Shown here piece after piece: positions 9,166-17,423 of a stretch of 64,000 nt of DNA. The notes below the pieces were generated by a model. That model had not been told where the DNA came from and did not search any database. It saw nothing but the letters and a program-made list of their open reading frames with translations. How positions within the stretch are numbered: the first letter of the stretch is position 1; every line of letters begins with the position of its first letter. Source of the DNA: Rhizobium jaguaris (GTDB lineage: Bacteria > Pseudomonadota > Alphaproteobacteria > Rhizobiales > Rhizobiaceae); the NCBI RefSeq assembly GCF_003627755.1, contig NZ_CP032694.1, positions 3,029,501-3,093,500 on the forward strand, in the 5' to 3' direction. A program made the translations under genes and the position numbers.

Positions 9166-9753
9166 TCAGCGGCGCCGAACGCGGCTGTCCGGCCCGAGCG
9201 GAAGCTCGTCTATGTCGTCGAAGACAATGAACCGATGGAGGAAAAGGCTTGCGACTACGGGCACAGCCCTTCCTGTCATGTTGATTGACTGGCAATCGGC
9301 CAGGCTCAAGCTTCCTTGTTCGTCGAGCGCGGACAACAATCGAACTCGATCAGAAAGCGACACGGTGACCCTGGCGTATTGCAAGAGGTCTTTGGCGTTT
9401 TGCAAACGCACCGGCGCGATCGCAGACCGATCAACGTGGCGATAACGATGCCCGAGATCGTGGATCCGCTGCGGCAGCCAAGTAGGGAGCCGCTGACTGG
9501 CATCCTCGATCGTGACGATCTCGATGGAGGTGCCATAATTGACTTCGAAATCGGCGGTGAATTGCTCCCCTTCCCCGTCGTGGAAGATCGGGCCGCAAGT
9601 CCAGCTTCCAAGCTGGTCGTCTACGTCAAGGAGACACGCGTAATCACGAGCCAGCTCACTCCTAAACCTGAGCGGACCGACTGATCGGACGGTATTCAAA
9701 CCTGATGGAAGAAAAGCGCGGGCTTCCGCGCGATGGGACAGCAGTTCGCCCAT
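9166..9753 (-). CDS. TnsA-like protein (possibly degenerate nuclease fold)
   Basis: The product is about 195 aa from ATG 9753, which has GGAG eight bases upstream; GTG 9762 is an alternative. The layout LARDYACLLDVDD...FTADFEVNY...IEIVTIED follows the order of TnsA-type PD-(D/E)xK endonucleases, but the final lysine of the motif is not visible. The second half (LLQYARVTVSLSDRVRLLSAL...LSLADCQ) resembles the helical C-terminal part of such proteins. TnsA cuts the non-transferred strand in Tn7-like transposition. Together with the TniQ-like gene at 833-2308 this hints at a dismantled Tn7-like element. The gene ends 57 bp upstream of the AAA+ protease gene and shares its strand. Confidence 0.45.
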   Translation of the reverse strand: MGELLSHRAEARAFLPSGLNTVRSVGPLRFRSELARDYACLLDVDDQLGSWTCGPIFHDGEGEQFTADFEVNYGTSIEIVTIEDASQRLPTWLPQRIHDLGHRYRHVDRSAIAPVRLQNAKDLLQYARVTVSLSDRVRLLSALDEQGSLSLADCQSINMTGRAVPVVASLFLHRFIVFDDIDELPLGPDSRVRRR

Positions 9754-9762
9754 TTTTGCCAC

Positions 9763-10248
9763 TCCGATACGACAAACGAGAATACATAACCACCCGGTGG
9801 TGGGTCATATGTTTTCGCGAAAGCGTATGAGGCGGCCAATGTTTGTCATGGTCGGAACAAATACAGAACAGACCTACTTATTGTCAAGTGCCTTTTTGAG
9901 CTAGGGCTGCCGGTCGGACGGTTTAGGAAGGAGAACCGGCATGGTGAGTTCCGGGGGGTTGATCCTGATTGCCATCTTGCCCTAACGCACCTGCATAGAT
10001 TCAATGCTTTGAAAAGATTGACAATTCCAAGTTCCGGTTGGGTCACAGCGAAACGCAATGGTCGAAAAGAGAAAGAATTCAACACACGATGCTGCTAGGC
10101 CACTACAACTGACCGTGTTGTCGGCTGCAAACGCACCAACGCTTCCCCAACCCTTGCACTCTTCCTGTCGCGAATCGAACAAATCAAGAAATGAGCCGAA
10201 CGCTGCGTCGCCATTGCGATGTCGGCGAGAGTGGGCCGGGTTGGTGGA
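9763..10248. other. Intergenic region at the island boundary
   Basis: No gene of normal size is visible. At 9926-9985 a good ribosome binding site (AAGGAG) is followed by an ATG at 9941 and only 14 codons (begins MVSSGG, ends ILP), possibly the broken start of a lost gene. The region separates mobile-type genes from the metabolic and efflux block, so it is a candidate junction. Confidence 0.35.
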
Positions 10249-11511
10249 TCAGGTCCGGTCGCGCCGCCAAGCGAAGGCCGACACGGCTATAGCGCAGAGC
10301 ATGCAGGCCGCGCCGGCGGCGCCGATCCAGGCTACCGAAGCCAGCGTGATAACAACGGACCCCAAGATTGCGCCGAGTGAGAAGCCGAGATACATGAATG
10401 AAGCGTTGAGCGAGAGAACGACCGGCGTATGGCTGAGGCCGGCAACGCCGACAAGCCGTGCCTGCTGTGGCGGGAAGAAGCTCCAGGCGCTCAGACCCCA
10501 TAACGCGACCAGCGGCAGGATCGCCAGGAGTGCGTGGGGCGCCCAGATCAGCGCTACCATTGTCAGACTCGCGAAGGTCAATGCCGATATCGGCAGGGCA
10601 ACAGCCTGAGCCCTTCGAGTGCCAAACCGATCATTGGCGTGGCCACCGAGCGTCACCCCACCAATGGCGCAGATGCCGAGCAATGTCAGAACGAGACCAG
10701 CCTGTTCGGGTGCCAGGTCCGCAGCAGACACCAGGAAAGGCGACACATAGGTGTAAACAACGTAGGCGCCGGTCGCCCAAAGAGTCGTTGTCAGCAACGC
10801 CGAAAACACGCCGGGCATCACGGCGACCGAGAGGCGTTCCCTCAGGCCAGCGGGCGCGCTGGCTGCGATTTCGCGTGGAAGCCTGATGCCGAGCACCGAG
10901 AGAGCAATCGCCGAAAGGCCGGCAACGCCGACGAACGTCGCCCTCCAGCCAAAATGTGCGCCAACAAGGGCACCGGCCGGAACACCGAGCGCGACCGCGA
11001 CGGTAATGCCGCCATTGACGATTGCCAGAGCTCGGCCGCGATATGCGGCAGGCGCCAGCGCGCTAGCGACGGCATTGGCGTTCGGCACATAGAGTCCGGC
11101 CGCAAATGCAAGCAGGACGCGAGCGCCCGCCAGCCACCAATAGCCGGGGGCCGCTGCCGCAATCAGATTGGCAACGACAAACCCGGCGAGCGATACCATC
11201 AGAAGGCGGCGCCTCGGCCAGGCCGCCGTCAGCGCGGTCAGGATCGGTGAACTCAAGGCGTAGGTCAGAGCGAAGATCGTCACGAGCTGGCCTGCAGCTT
11301 GAACGCTCGTGCCCAAGGAGGTCGCGATCGACGGCAGGATCGCCGCAATCATGAAACCCTCTGTGCCAACGGCGAAAGTGCCAAGCGCCAGCGTGTAGAG
11401 TGTGCCGCGATCATAGTCCGGTTTGGCCAGCGTAGCCTGGTTACGGCAATGCTTGGCGCTTCCGCTGGTCGAGGTATCTGCTGTGACTGCGCAGTCGGAA
11501 GAAGCGCTCAT
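10249..11511 (-). CDS. MFS efflux transporter (DHA1/AraJ-Cmx type)
   Basis: From ATG 11511 (AGGAG upstream) the product is 420 aa with 12 predicted membrane helices. After a hydrophilic tail it starts with the DHA1-type stretch ALGTFAVGTEGFMIAAILPSI. It also contains the motif-C-like GVPAGALVGAHFGWRATF, typical of drug/proton antiporters such as chloramphenicol or sugar exporters. It is divergent from the LysR gene at 11736, and a 30-bp element at 11662-11691 lies about 150 bp upstream of its start. The likely role is drug or metabolite export under LysR control; the substrate cannot be read from the sequence. Confidence 0.85.
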   Translation of the reverse strand: MSASSDCAVTADTSTSGSAKHCRNQATLAKPDYDRGTLYTLALGTFAVGTEGFMIAAILPSIATSLGTSVQAAGQLVTIFALTYALSSPILTALTAAWPRRRLLMVSLAGFVVANLIAAAAPGYWWLAGARVLLAFAAGLYVPNANAVASALAPAAYRGRALAIVNGGITVAVALGVPAGALVGAHFGWRATFVGVAGLSAIALSVLGIRLPREIAASAPAGLRERLSVAVMPGVFSALLTTTLWATGAYVVYTYVSPFLVSAADLAPEQAGLVLTLLGICAIGGVTLGGHANDRFGTRRAQAVALPISALTFASLTMVALIWAPHALLAILPLVALWGLSAWSFFPPQQARLVGVAGLSHTPVVLSLNASFMYLGFSLGAILGSVVITLASVAWIGAAGAACMLCAIAVSAFAWRRDRT

Positions 11512-11661
11512 CCCGTTCTCCTGAAGATCGTTGCACTGGGCGCCGTACTGGCGGCCGGAACGTCGTCGCGCCGAGGCCGTCATAGAGGCCACCTGCACGG
11601 CGTTCTGCTTTGCACAGTCAATTTGGACGGGACAAAATAGATCCGCTAGCGGCTGATTTAG

Positions 11662-11691
11662 GCTAACTTCTATGTATATAATACATTAATC
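11662..11691 (-). promoter_or_regulatory. Candidate LysR operator, copy 1
   Basis: The core is an inverted repeat ATGTAT-ATA-ATACAT (11672-11686). Read on the minus strand, the 30-bp block 11662-11691 matches the plus-strand block 12693-12722 at 25 of 30 positions. One copy faces the MFS gene, the other the quinone oxidoreductase gene, with the LysR gene between them. Confidence 0.65.
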
Positions 11692-11735
11692 GCGTGGAGC
11701 CGCAGTTGGCGGGCTCTGAAAGGAGCCGATGTAAT

Positions 11736-12641
11736 TTGATCAAGGATAATTTCGCCCTTCGCCTCTATACGCGCGTCGCCCGTCTCGGCAGCTTCTCTGC
11801 CGCGGCGCGGGAGTGCGGCTTGTCGCAATCCCAGGCGTCGCGGATTGTGGCCGATCTGGAGGCCGAGCTCGGTGTCAGATTGTTGTCGCGTACCACGCGG
11901 GCCGTCGTGCCGACCGAAGCCGGCGGAGAATTCCTCGCGCGGGTCGAGCCCATTCTCGCAGCGTTAGACGAGGCGGAGCATAGCGTGCGCGAGGGGGGCG
12001 AACTGCGCGGGCTTCTGAGGATGAGCATGCCGACCAGCTTCGGCATTCGCGATGTCATCCCGCGCCTGGCCTCTTTCGCCGAAAGGCACCCGGATCTGCG
12101 TATCGAGCTTCAGCTCGGCGACCGGCGGCAGGACCTCGTCCGGGATGCCGTGGATGTCGCCATACGGCTTGGTCGGCTTCCCGATGCCACTGCTACGGCG
12201 AAGCGTATCGCGACGATTCCGCGTGTGGTCGTAGCCTCGCCTGAATATCTTGACCGATTCGGTGCGCCCGAGACACCAGACGATCTCGTTCGGCATCGCA
12301 TTGTCGGCGGCACCGCCGCTGCAGTGCCGACAGCCTGGCGGTTCGAACGACATGGCCAGGAATCGGCCATAAAGCTCGATCCGCATTTCTTGACCGACGA
12401 GAATGAAGGGGCCATTGCGGCAGCGGTTGCGGGATTCGGCATCACCTCGACAAGCGGCTGGGCCTGCCGCCGCGAGTTGGAGAGTGGGGCGCTGGTGCGC
12501 CTGCTTCCCGATTGGACATTGGCCGGCATCCCCGTCCACGCCTATTTCCCGATGGGGCGAGCGACACGCGCCGCAGCGCGTGCCGCGATCGATCATCTCG
12601 TCTCTGCCTTCGAACGCAGTCCATCGGTCGTGCCCGACTGA
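11736..12641 (+). CDS. LysR-family transcriptional regulator
   Basis: The product is about 301 aa if translation begins at TTG 11736, which has AAAGGAG about ten bases upstream; the frame is open to 11694. The N-terminal helix-turn-helix (LGSFSAAARECGLSQSQASR) is typical, followed by a type-2 periplasmic-binding-like effector domain (RHPDLRIELQLGDR, DVAIRLG). It is closest in style to the group that controls oxidoreductase genes. It lies between the divergent MFS gene and the codirectional reductase pair, and both flanks carry the same 30-bp element. I infer that it regulates both. Confidence 0.88.
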   Translation: MIKDNFALRLYTRVARLGSFSAAARECGLSQSQASRIVADLEAELGVRLLSRTTRAVVPTEAGGEFLARVEPILAALDEAEHSVREGGELRGLLRMSMPTSFGIRDVIPRLASFAERHPDLRIELQLGDRRQDLVRDAVDVAIRLGRLPDATATAKRIATIPRVVVASPEYLDRFGAPETPDDLVRHRIVGGTAAAVPTAWRFERHGQESAIKLDPHFLTDENEGAIAAAVAGFGITSTSGWACRRELESGALVRLLPDWTLAGIPVHAYFPMGRATRAAARAAIDHLVSAFERSPSVVPD

Positions 12642-12692
12642 ATGCCTTCAAGATTGGACGGCAATGGCGCAAATACTGGGCGCTCCTCTTCT

Positions 12693-12722
12693 GATTGATG
12701 TATTTCATGCATAGAAATTAGC
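12693..12722 (+). promoter_or_regulatory. Candidate LysR operator, copy 2
   Basis: The core ATGTAT-TTC-ATGCAT (12698-12712) and its flanks repeat the block at 11662-11691 with five differences in 30 bases. It lies 79 bp before the start of the quinone oxidoreductase gene. Confidence 0.65.
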
Positions 12723-12800
12723 GGAATTTTGAAGCTACCGGCCAGAACCGCCACAGACGATGTTCGCCCTCACCAACAATCAAAGTGAGGGCTTTCGATT

Positions 12801-13790
12801 ATGACCCGCTCCGTCCGCATCCACGATTTCGGTGATGCCAACGTCCTCCGCATCGAAAATGTCGAGGTCGGGGAGCCGGGCAGAAGCGAAGTCCGCCTTC
12901 GTATCCGCGCGATCGGCCTCAACCGCACAGAGATTACTCTCCGTTCCGGTCGGTCGCCTGCGAAACCGCCGTTGCCTACCGGTCTTGGCTTCGAAGCGGC
13001 CGGCGTCATCGAGGCGCTTGGTCCGGATGTCACCGGATTTTCGGTTGGCGATCGGGTTGCCCTCGTGCCGGCCTACGGCGCCGCGCAGTATGCGCTCTAT
13101 GGCGAAGCCGCGATCGCGCCGGCCCGCTCGCTAGTGATGATCCCAGACGATGTAGGCTTCACCGAGGCCGCCGCGACCTGGACCGCCTATGGCACGGCCT
13201 GGGGCGGGCTGGTGGCTGTCGGCGCGCTCAAGGCCGGCCAGAGTGTGCTCATTCCCGCTGCCTCTAGCAGCGTCGGCCTAGCTACTATCCAGATCGCTCA
13301 TCGGCTGGGTGCGCGTCCGATCGCGCTGACCCGCACCTCGGCGAAAGCGAACGATCTTCGCCACCTCGGTGCCTCAGCGGTCATCGCAACCACCGAGCAA
13401 GACGTCGTGGCCGAGGTCAAAGCCCTCACTGGGGGCAAGGGCGCGGAACTAGTCTTTGATCCGGTCGGCGGTCCTGAGTTCGCGACGCTTGCCAAAGCCA
13501 CCGCCGCTGGTGGCACCCTCGTGGTCTACGGCGCTCTCGACATACGGCCGACGATCGTGCCGCCTTTCGAGATCTTCGCGCGCGATCTGGCGATACGGGG
13601 CCTCGCCCTGACCGCCCTCACGCGCGATGACCCAAAACTCGCATCGCTGAAGCAGTTCGTCAGCGAAGGCCTAGTCCAGGGCGCCTTCCATCCGACGATC
13701 GCGCGCACCTTCACCTTCGACCAGATCGCCGATGCTCACCGCTTCATGGAAGCCGGCGAGCAGATCGGGAAGATCGTGATCACCCTCTGA
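12801..13790 (+). CDS. Zinc-independent medium-chain (quinone oxidoreductase-like) dehydrogenase
   Basis: A 329-aa MDR-superfamily protein. The N-terminal GroES-like part (LNRTEITLRSG, LGFEAAGVIEALG) is followed by a Rossmann NADPH fold (VLIPAASSSVGLATIQIA). The usual structural zinc cysteines are absent, which fits quinone or enal reductases rather than alcohol dehydrogenases. It is followed after 26 bp by an Old Yellow Enzyme gene, so the two form an operon. The pair would reduce quinones and alpha,beta-unsaturated carbonyls in the cytoplasm. Confidence 0.88.
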   Translation: MTRSVRIHDFGDANVLRIENVEVGEPGRSEVRLRIRAIGLNRTEITLRSGRSPAKPPLPTGLGFEAAGVIEALGPDVTGFSVGDRVALVPAYGAAQYALYGEAAIAPARSLVMIPDDVGFTEAAATWTAYGTAWGGLVAVGALKAGQSVLIPAASSSVGLATIQIAHRLGARPIALTRTSAKANDLRHLGASAVIATTEQDVVAEVKALTGGKGAELVFDPVGGPEFATLAKATAAGGTLVVYGALDIRPTIVPPFEIFARDLAIRGLALTALTRDDPKLASLKQFVSEGLVQGAFHPTIARTFTFDQIADAHRFMEAGEQIGKIVITL

Positions 13791-13816
13791 CCCCTCGCTT
13801 TCAAAGGAAATCTCTG

Positions 13817-14926
13817 ATGACTACCCAGCCTCTGTTCACTCATTATCGCATGGGCGATCTCGTTTTGCCGAACCGGATCGTCATGGCGCCACTCACCCGC
13901 ATGCGGGCTGGCACACACGACCATGTACCGACGGCCCTACAGGCGGAACATTACGCCCAGCGGGCGAAAGCGGGCCTAATTGTCACCGAGGCGACCGCGA
14001 TCAGCCCAGACGGGTTCGGTTGGGCCGACACTCCTGGCTTATGGACCTCGGATCAGGTTCGTGGCTGGCGCCGCGTCACCGACGCCGTCCATGCCGCGGG
14101 CGGGCGTATCGTCGCCCAGCTCTGGCACACCGGCGCTATCTCTCATCCCAATTTACGCGGCGGAGCGCTCCCACTGTCGGCCTCTGATGTCAATCCGGAG
14201 CAAGTATCCGTCACCGCTGCCGGGCGCGTGCCGACCGTGACACCGCGTCCAATGACCCGAGATGAGATCCGGCAGACCGCCGCCGACTATGCCCGAGCGG
14301 CGCGCAACGCGCTGGAGGCCGGCTTCGATGGCGTGCAGATTCTGGCCAACTATCTCTATCTGTTGGCTCAATTCCTGAACAAGACGACCAATCGGCGGAC
14401 CGACGATTATGGTGGCGAGATTGAGGACCGTGCTCGCATTCTGTTCGAGGTTGTCGAGGCCGTCCTCAACGAAGTCGAGCCGTCGCGTGTGGGAGTGAAA
14501 ATCAGCCCGATGCACGAAGGGGGCCCCTTTGCCGCAAATGACGAGACGCTGCCGATGGCAGAATACGCCATTCGCGAACTTAACGGCTATGGCCTCTCGC
14601 ATCTCCTTCTGATGGGCGCCACCACCGACTTCACTGGCACGCCGCTTGAGCCGCTGATGGGCGATGGAATGTTCCGTCATTTCCGCCCGATTTTTAAAGG
14701 AACGCTCATCGCGAACGTCCAGATGGATGCCGAGCGCGGTAATCGGCTGATAAACGGAGGCCTCGCCGATCTCGTGGCGTTCGGTCGGCCGTTCATCGCC
14801 AATCCGGACCTAGTCGAACGTCTGGGGACCGGCGCGCCGCTCGCCGAGATCGACTGGACGACCGTCTATGCATCGGGTCCCAACGGCTATTCCGATTACC
14901 CGGCTCTGCAGCCGGCGAACCTCTGA
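13817..14926 (+). CDS. Old Yellow Enzyme family flavin oxidoreductase with altered active site
   Basis: A 369-aa FMN-dependent alkene reductase (NemA-like), starting at ATG 13817 after AAAGGAAA. FMN-binding and structural motifs are present (VMAPLTRMRA, QLWHTGAISH, NRRTDDYGGEIEDRAR, VAFGRPFIANPDL). At residues 173-186 the sequence reads VQILANYLYLLAQF, where the family normally has V.IH.ANGYL..QF. The substrate-binding His (position 176) is Leu and the Asn (179) is Tyr. The second family member at 32642 has the normal residues. This copy may have changed substrate or lost the classical activity. Confidence 0.88.
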   Translation: MTTQPLFTHYRMGDLVLPNRIVMAPLTRMRAGTHDHVPTALQAEHYAQRAKAGLIVTEATAISPDGFGWADTPGLWTSDQVRGWRRVTDAVHAAGGRIVAQLWHTGAISHPNLRGGALPLSASDVNPEQVSVTAAGRVPTVTPRPMTRDEIRQTAADYARAARNALEAGFDGVQILANYLYLLAQFLNKTTNRRTDDYGGEIEDRARILFEVVEAVLNEVEPSRVGVKISPMHEGGPFAANDETLPMAEYAIRELNGYGLSHLLLMGATTDFTGTPLEPLMGDGMFRHFRPIFKGTLIANVQMDAERGNRLINGGLADLVAFGRPFIANPDLVERLGTGAPLAEIDWTTVYASGPNGYSDYPALQPANL

Positions 14927-14961
14927 ACCATCACCCAATCCGAACACGGAAGGAATTGACC

Positions 14962-15285
14962 ATGTCCAAAACCACACCGGAAGAAAACAAGAGGCTTATG
15001 TTCGAAGCCTCCGACACGCTCTTTAACAAGCGCGACTATGCAGCCTCCGAACGCTGTTGATCGGATCACTACATCCGGTATAGCGCCCATATCGCGCCCG
15101 GACACGGGGGACTGTTCAACCTGATCGGCATGCTCCCGGACACGCTGCGTGACGAGAACCAACTCATCGTCGCCGTGGGCAATTACGTGATTGCCCACGG
15201 CCGGTTCTAGGGCAACGCCCGACCCGCCGCCGATATCGTTCGAATGGAAGACGGTGAGCTCGCCGAGCACGGGGTATGCTCCAAG
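14962..15285 (+). pseudogene. Broken SnoaL-like (NTF2-fold) gene
   Basis: From ATG 14962 (GGAAGG upstream) the frame reads MSKTTPEENKRLM...FNKRDYA, then TGA at 15058-15060, continues SDHYIRYSAHIAPG...NQLIVAVGNYVIAHGRF, then TAG at 15208-15210, then IVRMEDGELAEHG. This is clearly homologous to the intact gene at 54567-54977, where the first stop corresponds to Trp in FWSPHYI. Homology ends near 15285, where LysR-derived sequence begins in the same frame. Confidence 0.9.
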
Positions 15286-15289
15286 ACGA

Positions 15290-15970
15290 AGCACCAAAAC
15301 CAAACCGCCACCAGCAAGGTGTTTCTCGACCATGCGCGCGCAGCGCTCGTTCAAGTTGAGGCGACGATCGAGGCGACGCGACGTGCGGCGGTGCCAGCCA
15401 AAGCGTCTTTGGGTCTCGACTTCCTAACCGGCTACGAATTTGACTGGCTGCCCGCGATCATCCGCATCATGTATGACGAGCTACGCCATGTTGAGATTGT
15501 CATTCTCAGCCCCTCATCGCCCGATCTTGTAGACGACTGATGCGGGGCAGGAATGATCTTGCCTCCCCCGGCATGAGCGCAATGCGCCGAGAATCGTCTC
15601 CACTCGGCTGACCGACGAGCCGCCTATCGTGTTGATGCCAGTGGAGTACCATCTGACGGAGCGCAGCACCATCACCCCGATAACGTAACGGGCGGGCAAT
15701 TTGTCGGTGTTCTCCATGACAAATCGCCAGCGTTGAGAGCGGTGGCTGACGCCTAGCGGATCAAGCTCGGTATTGATCTCACCTCTGATCAATACCGAGC
15801 TTGACCCGCGGAATTGCTCCGATGCCGCTCTACGCGCTCGATCTGTCGCCTTCCACCGTCGTCAGTAGACCGCTTGCCGGCGTACCGCCGACGATCGACC
15901 TCTCACTCGGCGACAAAGAAGCCAACACGTCGCCCCTTCCAAAAGCCATCGAATCAAAGATCGGCGAACT
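15290..15970 (+). pseudogene. LysR-family gene remnant, interrupted
   Basis: The segment 15310-15540 encodes KVFLDHARAALVQVEA...FLTGYEFDWLPAIIRI, matching residues about 58-130 of the intact LysR at 42907. After a stop at 15538-15540 and 260 bp that I cannot align, 15801-15960 encodes TRGIAPMPLYALDL...VVSRPLAGVPPTIDL, matching the C-terminus of the same protein (TRGVCLLPAYAE...VVSRPLKG). The DNA-binding half is missing and is replaced by the broken SnoaL gene in frame, so this is a chimeric deletion product. Confidence 0.85.
15761..15804. repeat. 18-bp perfect inverted repeat
   Basis: Arms TCAAGCTCGGTATTGATC (15761-15778) and its exact complement (15787-15804) are separated by 8 bp. It lies inside the LysR remnant, exactly where recognisable homology resumes, so it may mark the rearrangement that destroyed the gene. 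Confidence 0.75.
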
Positions 15971-16082
15971 CAAATTCGCCGATCCTTGGCTCTTGCGTTC
16001 CCTGAGGGGCGACCGGACATGGGCGTAGCGTAAGCGGAGACGCTGCTGAACCACGCCTAATTCAGCCGTGCTTCTAGATGCA

Positions 16083-16361
16083 TCAACCCAGAAGCCGGAA
16101 ACGGCAGTCGATGCCGAGCGCGCGGTCGCCGAATGTCGCCTGATAGCCGGGAGAGTTGTACCAAGCCGTCGCGGTCTCGCGATCAGCGAAACGAATGATG
16201 GCACCGTTCGTAAAGGCTGGCTCGCCGGTCAAAACATCCCAAGCGCCGCCAGCGATAAACTCGCCGCCATATTCCTTCAGAACGGGACCCGCTGCGGTGG
16301 AGTAGCGATCCTTTGCCTCGGGGTCCTTCACAGTCAGTTCGACTACAACATAAGCACTCAT
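16083..16361 (-). CDS. DUF1330 protein
   Basis: A 92-aa protein of the DUF1330 family, a ferredoxin-like dimeric alpha/beta fold (YVVVELTVKDPEAKDRYSTA...IIRFADRETATAWYNSPGY). The start has GGAG at a good distance. The function of the family is unknown; members often sit with small oxidoreductases. It stands alone between the LysR remnant and an SDR gene. Confidence 0.88.
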   Translation of the reverse strand: MSAYVVVELTVKDPEAKDRYSTAAGPVLKEYGGEFIAGGAWDVLTGEPAFTNGAIIRFADRETATAWYNSPGYQATFGDRALGIDCRFRLLG

Positions 16362-16495
16362 TTCGTTCTCCGATCTTCAAATCTAAGGGGAATCGTTGTT
16401 ACTGAGTCGTCTGGAGTTCGACTCGCTACCCGGCTTGGGAAGCCGAGTGTGCGGTTATGGCGGGCCGGGCTACAGCCCGGCCCTGGCTTTCTGGG

Positions 16496-17245
16496 TCAGC
16501 CTGCTGACTTACCGCCGTCGACGGTCAGGATATGGCCGGTGACGAAGCTGGCGTCGCCCGAGGACACGTAGAGGATGGCCCGTGCGATCTCGTCAGGCTG
16601 GCCGACCCGCTTCTGCGCATTGAGGCTGGCGAGATACGCCTTGACGTCCTCGCCGCCTCCAGTGAAGCGGTCAAGCATGCCGGTCTGGATCGGCCCCGGC
16701 GCAACCGCGTTAACCCGGATTCCCTGCGTCCCGACTTCCAGCGCGACCGACTTGGTCAAGCCTTCCACGGCATGCTTGCTAGCGGAGTAAATCGATGCGC
16801 CAGCACCACCTTCATGACCGAAGGTCGACGAGATGTTGACGATGCTCCCACTGCCCTGAGCCTGCATCACACGCAACTCGTGCTTCATGCTGAGGATCGT
16901 GCCGAGGACATTGGTGTCGAAAGTCGCGGCATAGGTTTGCGCGGTCTGCTCGACAGCTGGGCCGGGCTGACCCTCGGTGCCGGCGGCATTGACGGCGATG
17001 TCCAGCCGGCCGAAGCGCGTGACGGTCGCATCGACGAGCGCACGAACATCGTCCTCATGGCGCACATCGGCACGAACGAACTCGGCTTCCGCACCGGCGG
17101 CACGCAACTCGGCGACGAGAGCCGCCCCGGCGTCGGCATGGCGGCCGGAACCAACGATCTTAGCTCCCTTCTGTGCAAAGGCGAAGGCGGTGGCGCGAGC
17201 GATGCCTGTGAGGGCGCCGGTGATCAGGACTACGGGCGTATTCAT
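16496..17245 (-). CDS. SDR-family oxidoreductase
   Basis: The product is about 249 aa from ATG 17245 ([14 protein letters not shown]); AAAGGAA stands directly before an earlier ATG at 17251, so 17245 has better spacing. It is a classical short-chain dehydrogenase: NAAGTEG, ISSTFGHEGG, catalytic YSASK, and [17 protein letters not shown]. The cofactor loop reads TGALTGIAR, with Ala where the third glycine of TGxxxGIG is normal. It is a close paralogue of the SDR at 42000-42746. The upstream region carries the two-part element at 17389-17423, and a LysR remnant diverges from it, the same arrangement as at 42-43.8 kb. Confidence 0.88.
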   Translation of the reverse strand: MNTPVVLITGALTGIARATAFAFAQKGAKIVGSGRHADAGAALVAELRAAGAEAEFVRADVRHEDDVRALVDATVTRFGRLDIAVNAAGTEGQPGPAVEQTAQTYAATFDTNVLGTILSMKHELRVMQAQGSGSIVNISSTFGHEGGAGASIYSASKHAVEGLTKSVALEVGTQGIRVNAVAPGPIQTGMLDRFTGGGEDVKAYLASLNAQKRVGQPDEIARAILYVSSGDASFVTGHILTVDGGKSAG

Positions 17246-17388
17246 ATTCATTTCCTTTCGAAGCGGCGTTCTAGTGGCCATGCCTGAGTGGTCTGGATTG
17301 GTAGCCGCGTGGTTTGGGACGTGAGTAAATTCGGCTGGAAAACCTTGCCGGTGAAAAGGAAATAGGACTTGAAGGCTCCCGTGAGAAA

Positions 17389-17423
17389 GACTTTGTTTCT
17401 TGGACTCCATGCCTGAGAGGTAT
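17389..17423 (-). promoter_or_regulatory. Two-part LysR-type element, site at SDR 16496
   Basis: On the plus strand GACTTTGT (17389-17396), then 12 bp, then ATGCC-TGAGA-GGTAT (17409-17423). The arms fit the T-N11-A LysR pattern. Orientation and spacing are identical to the site at 42859-42893. Confidence 0.75.
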
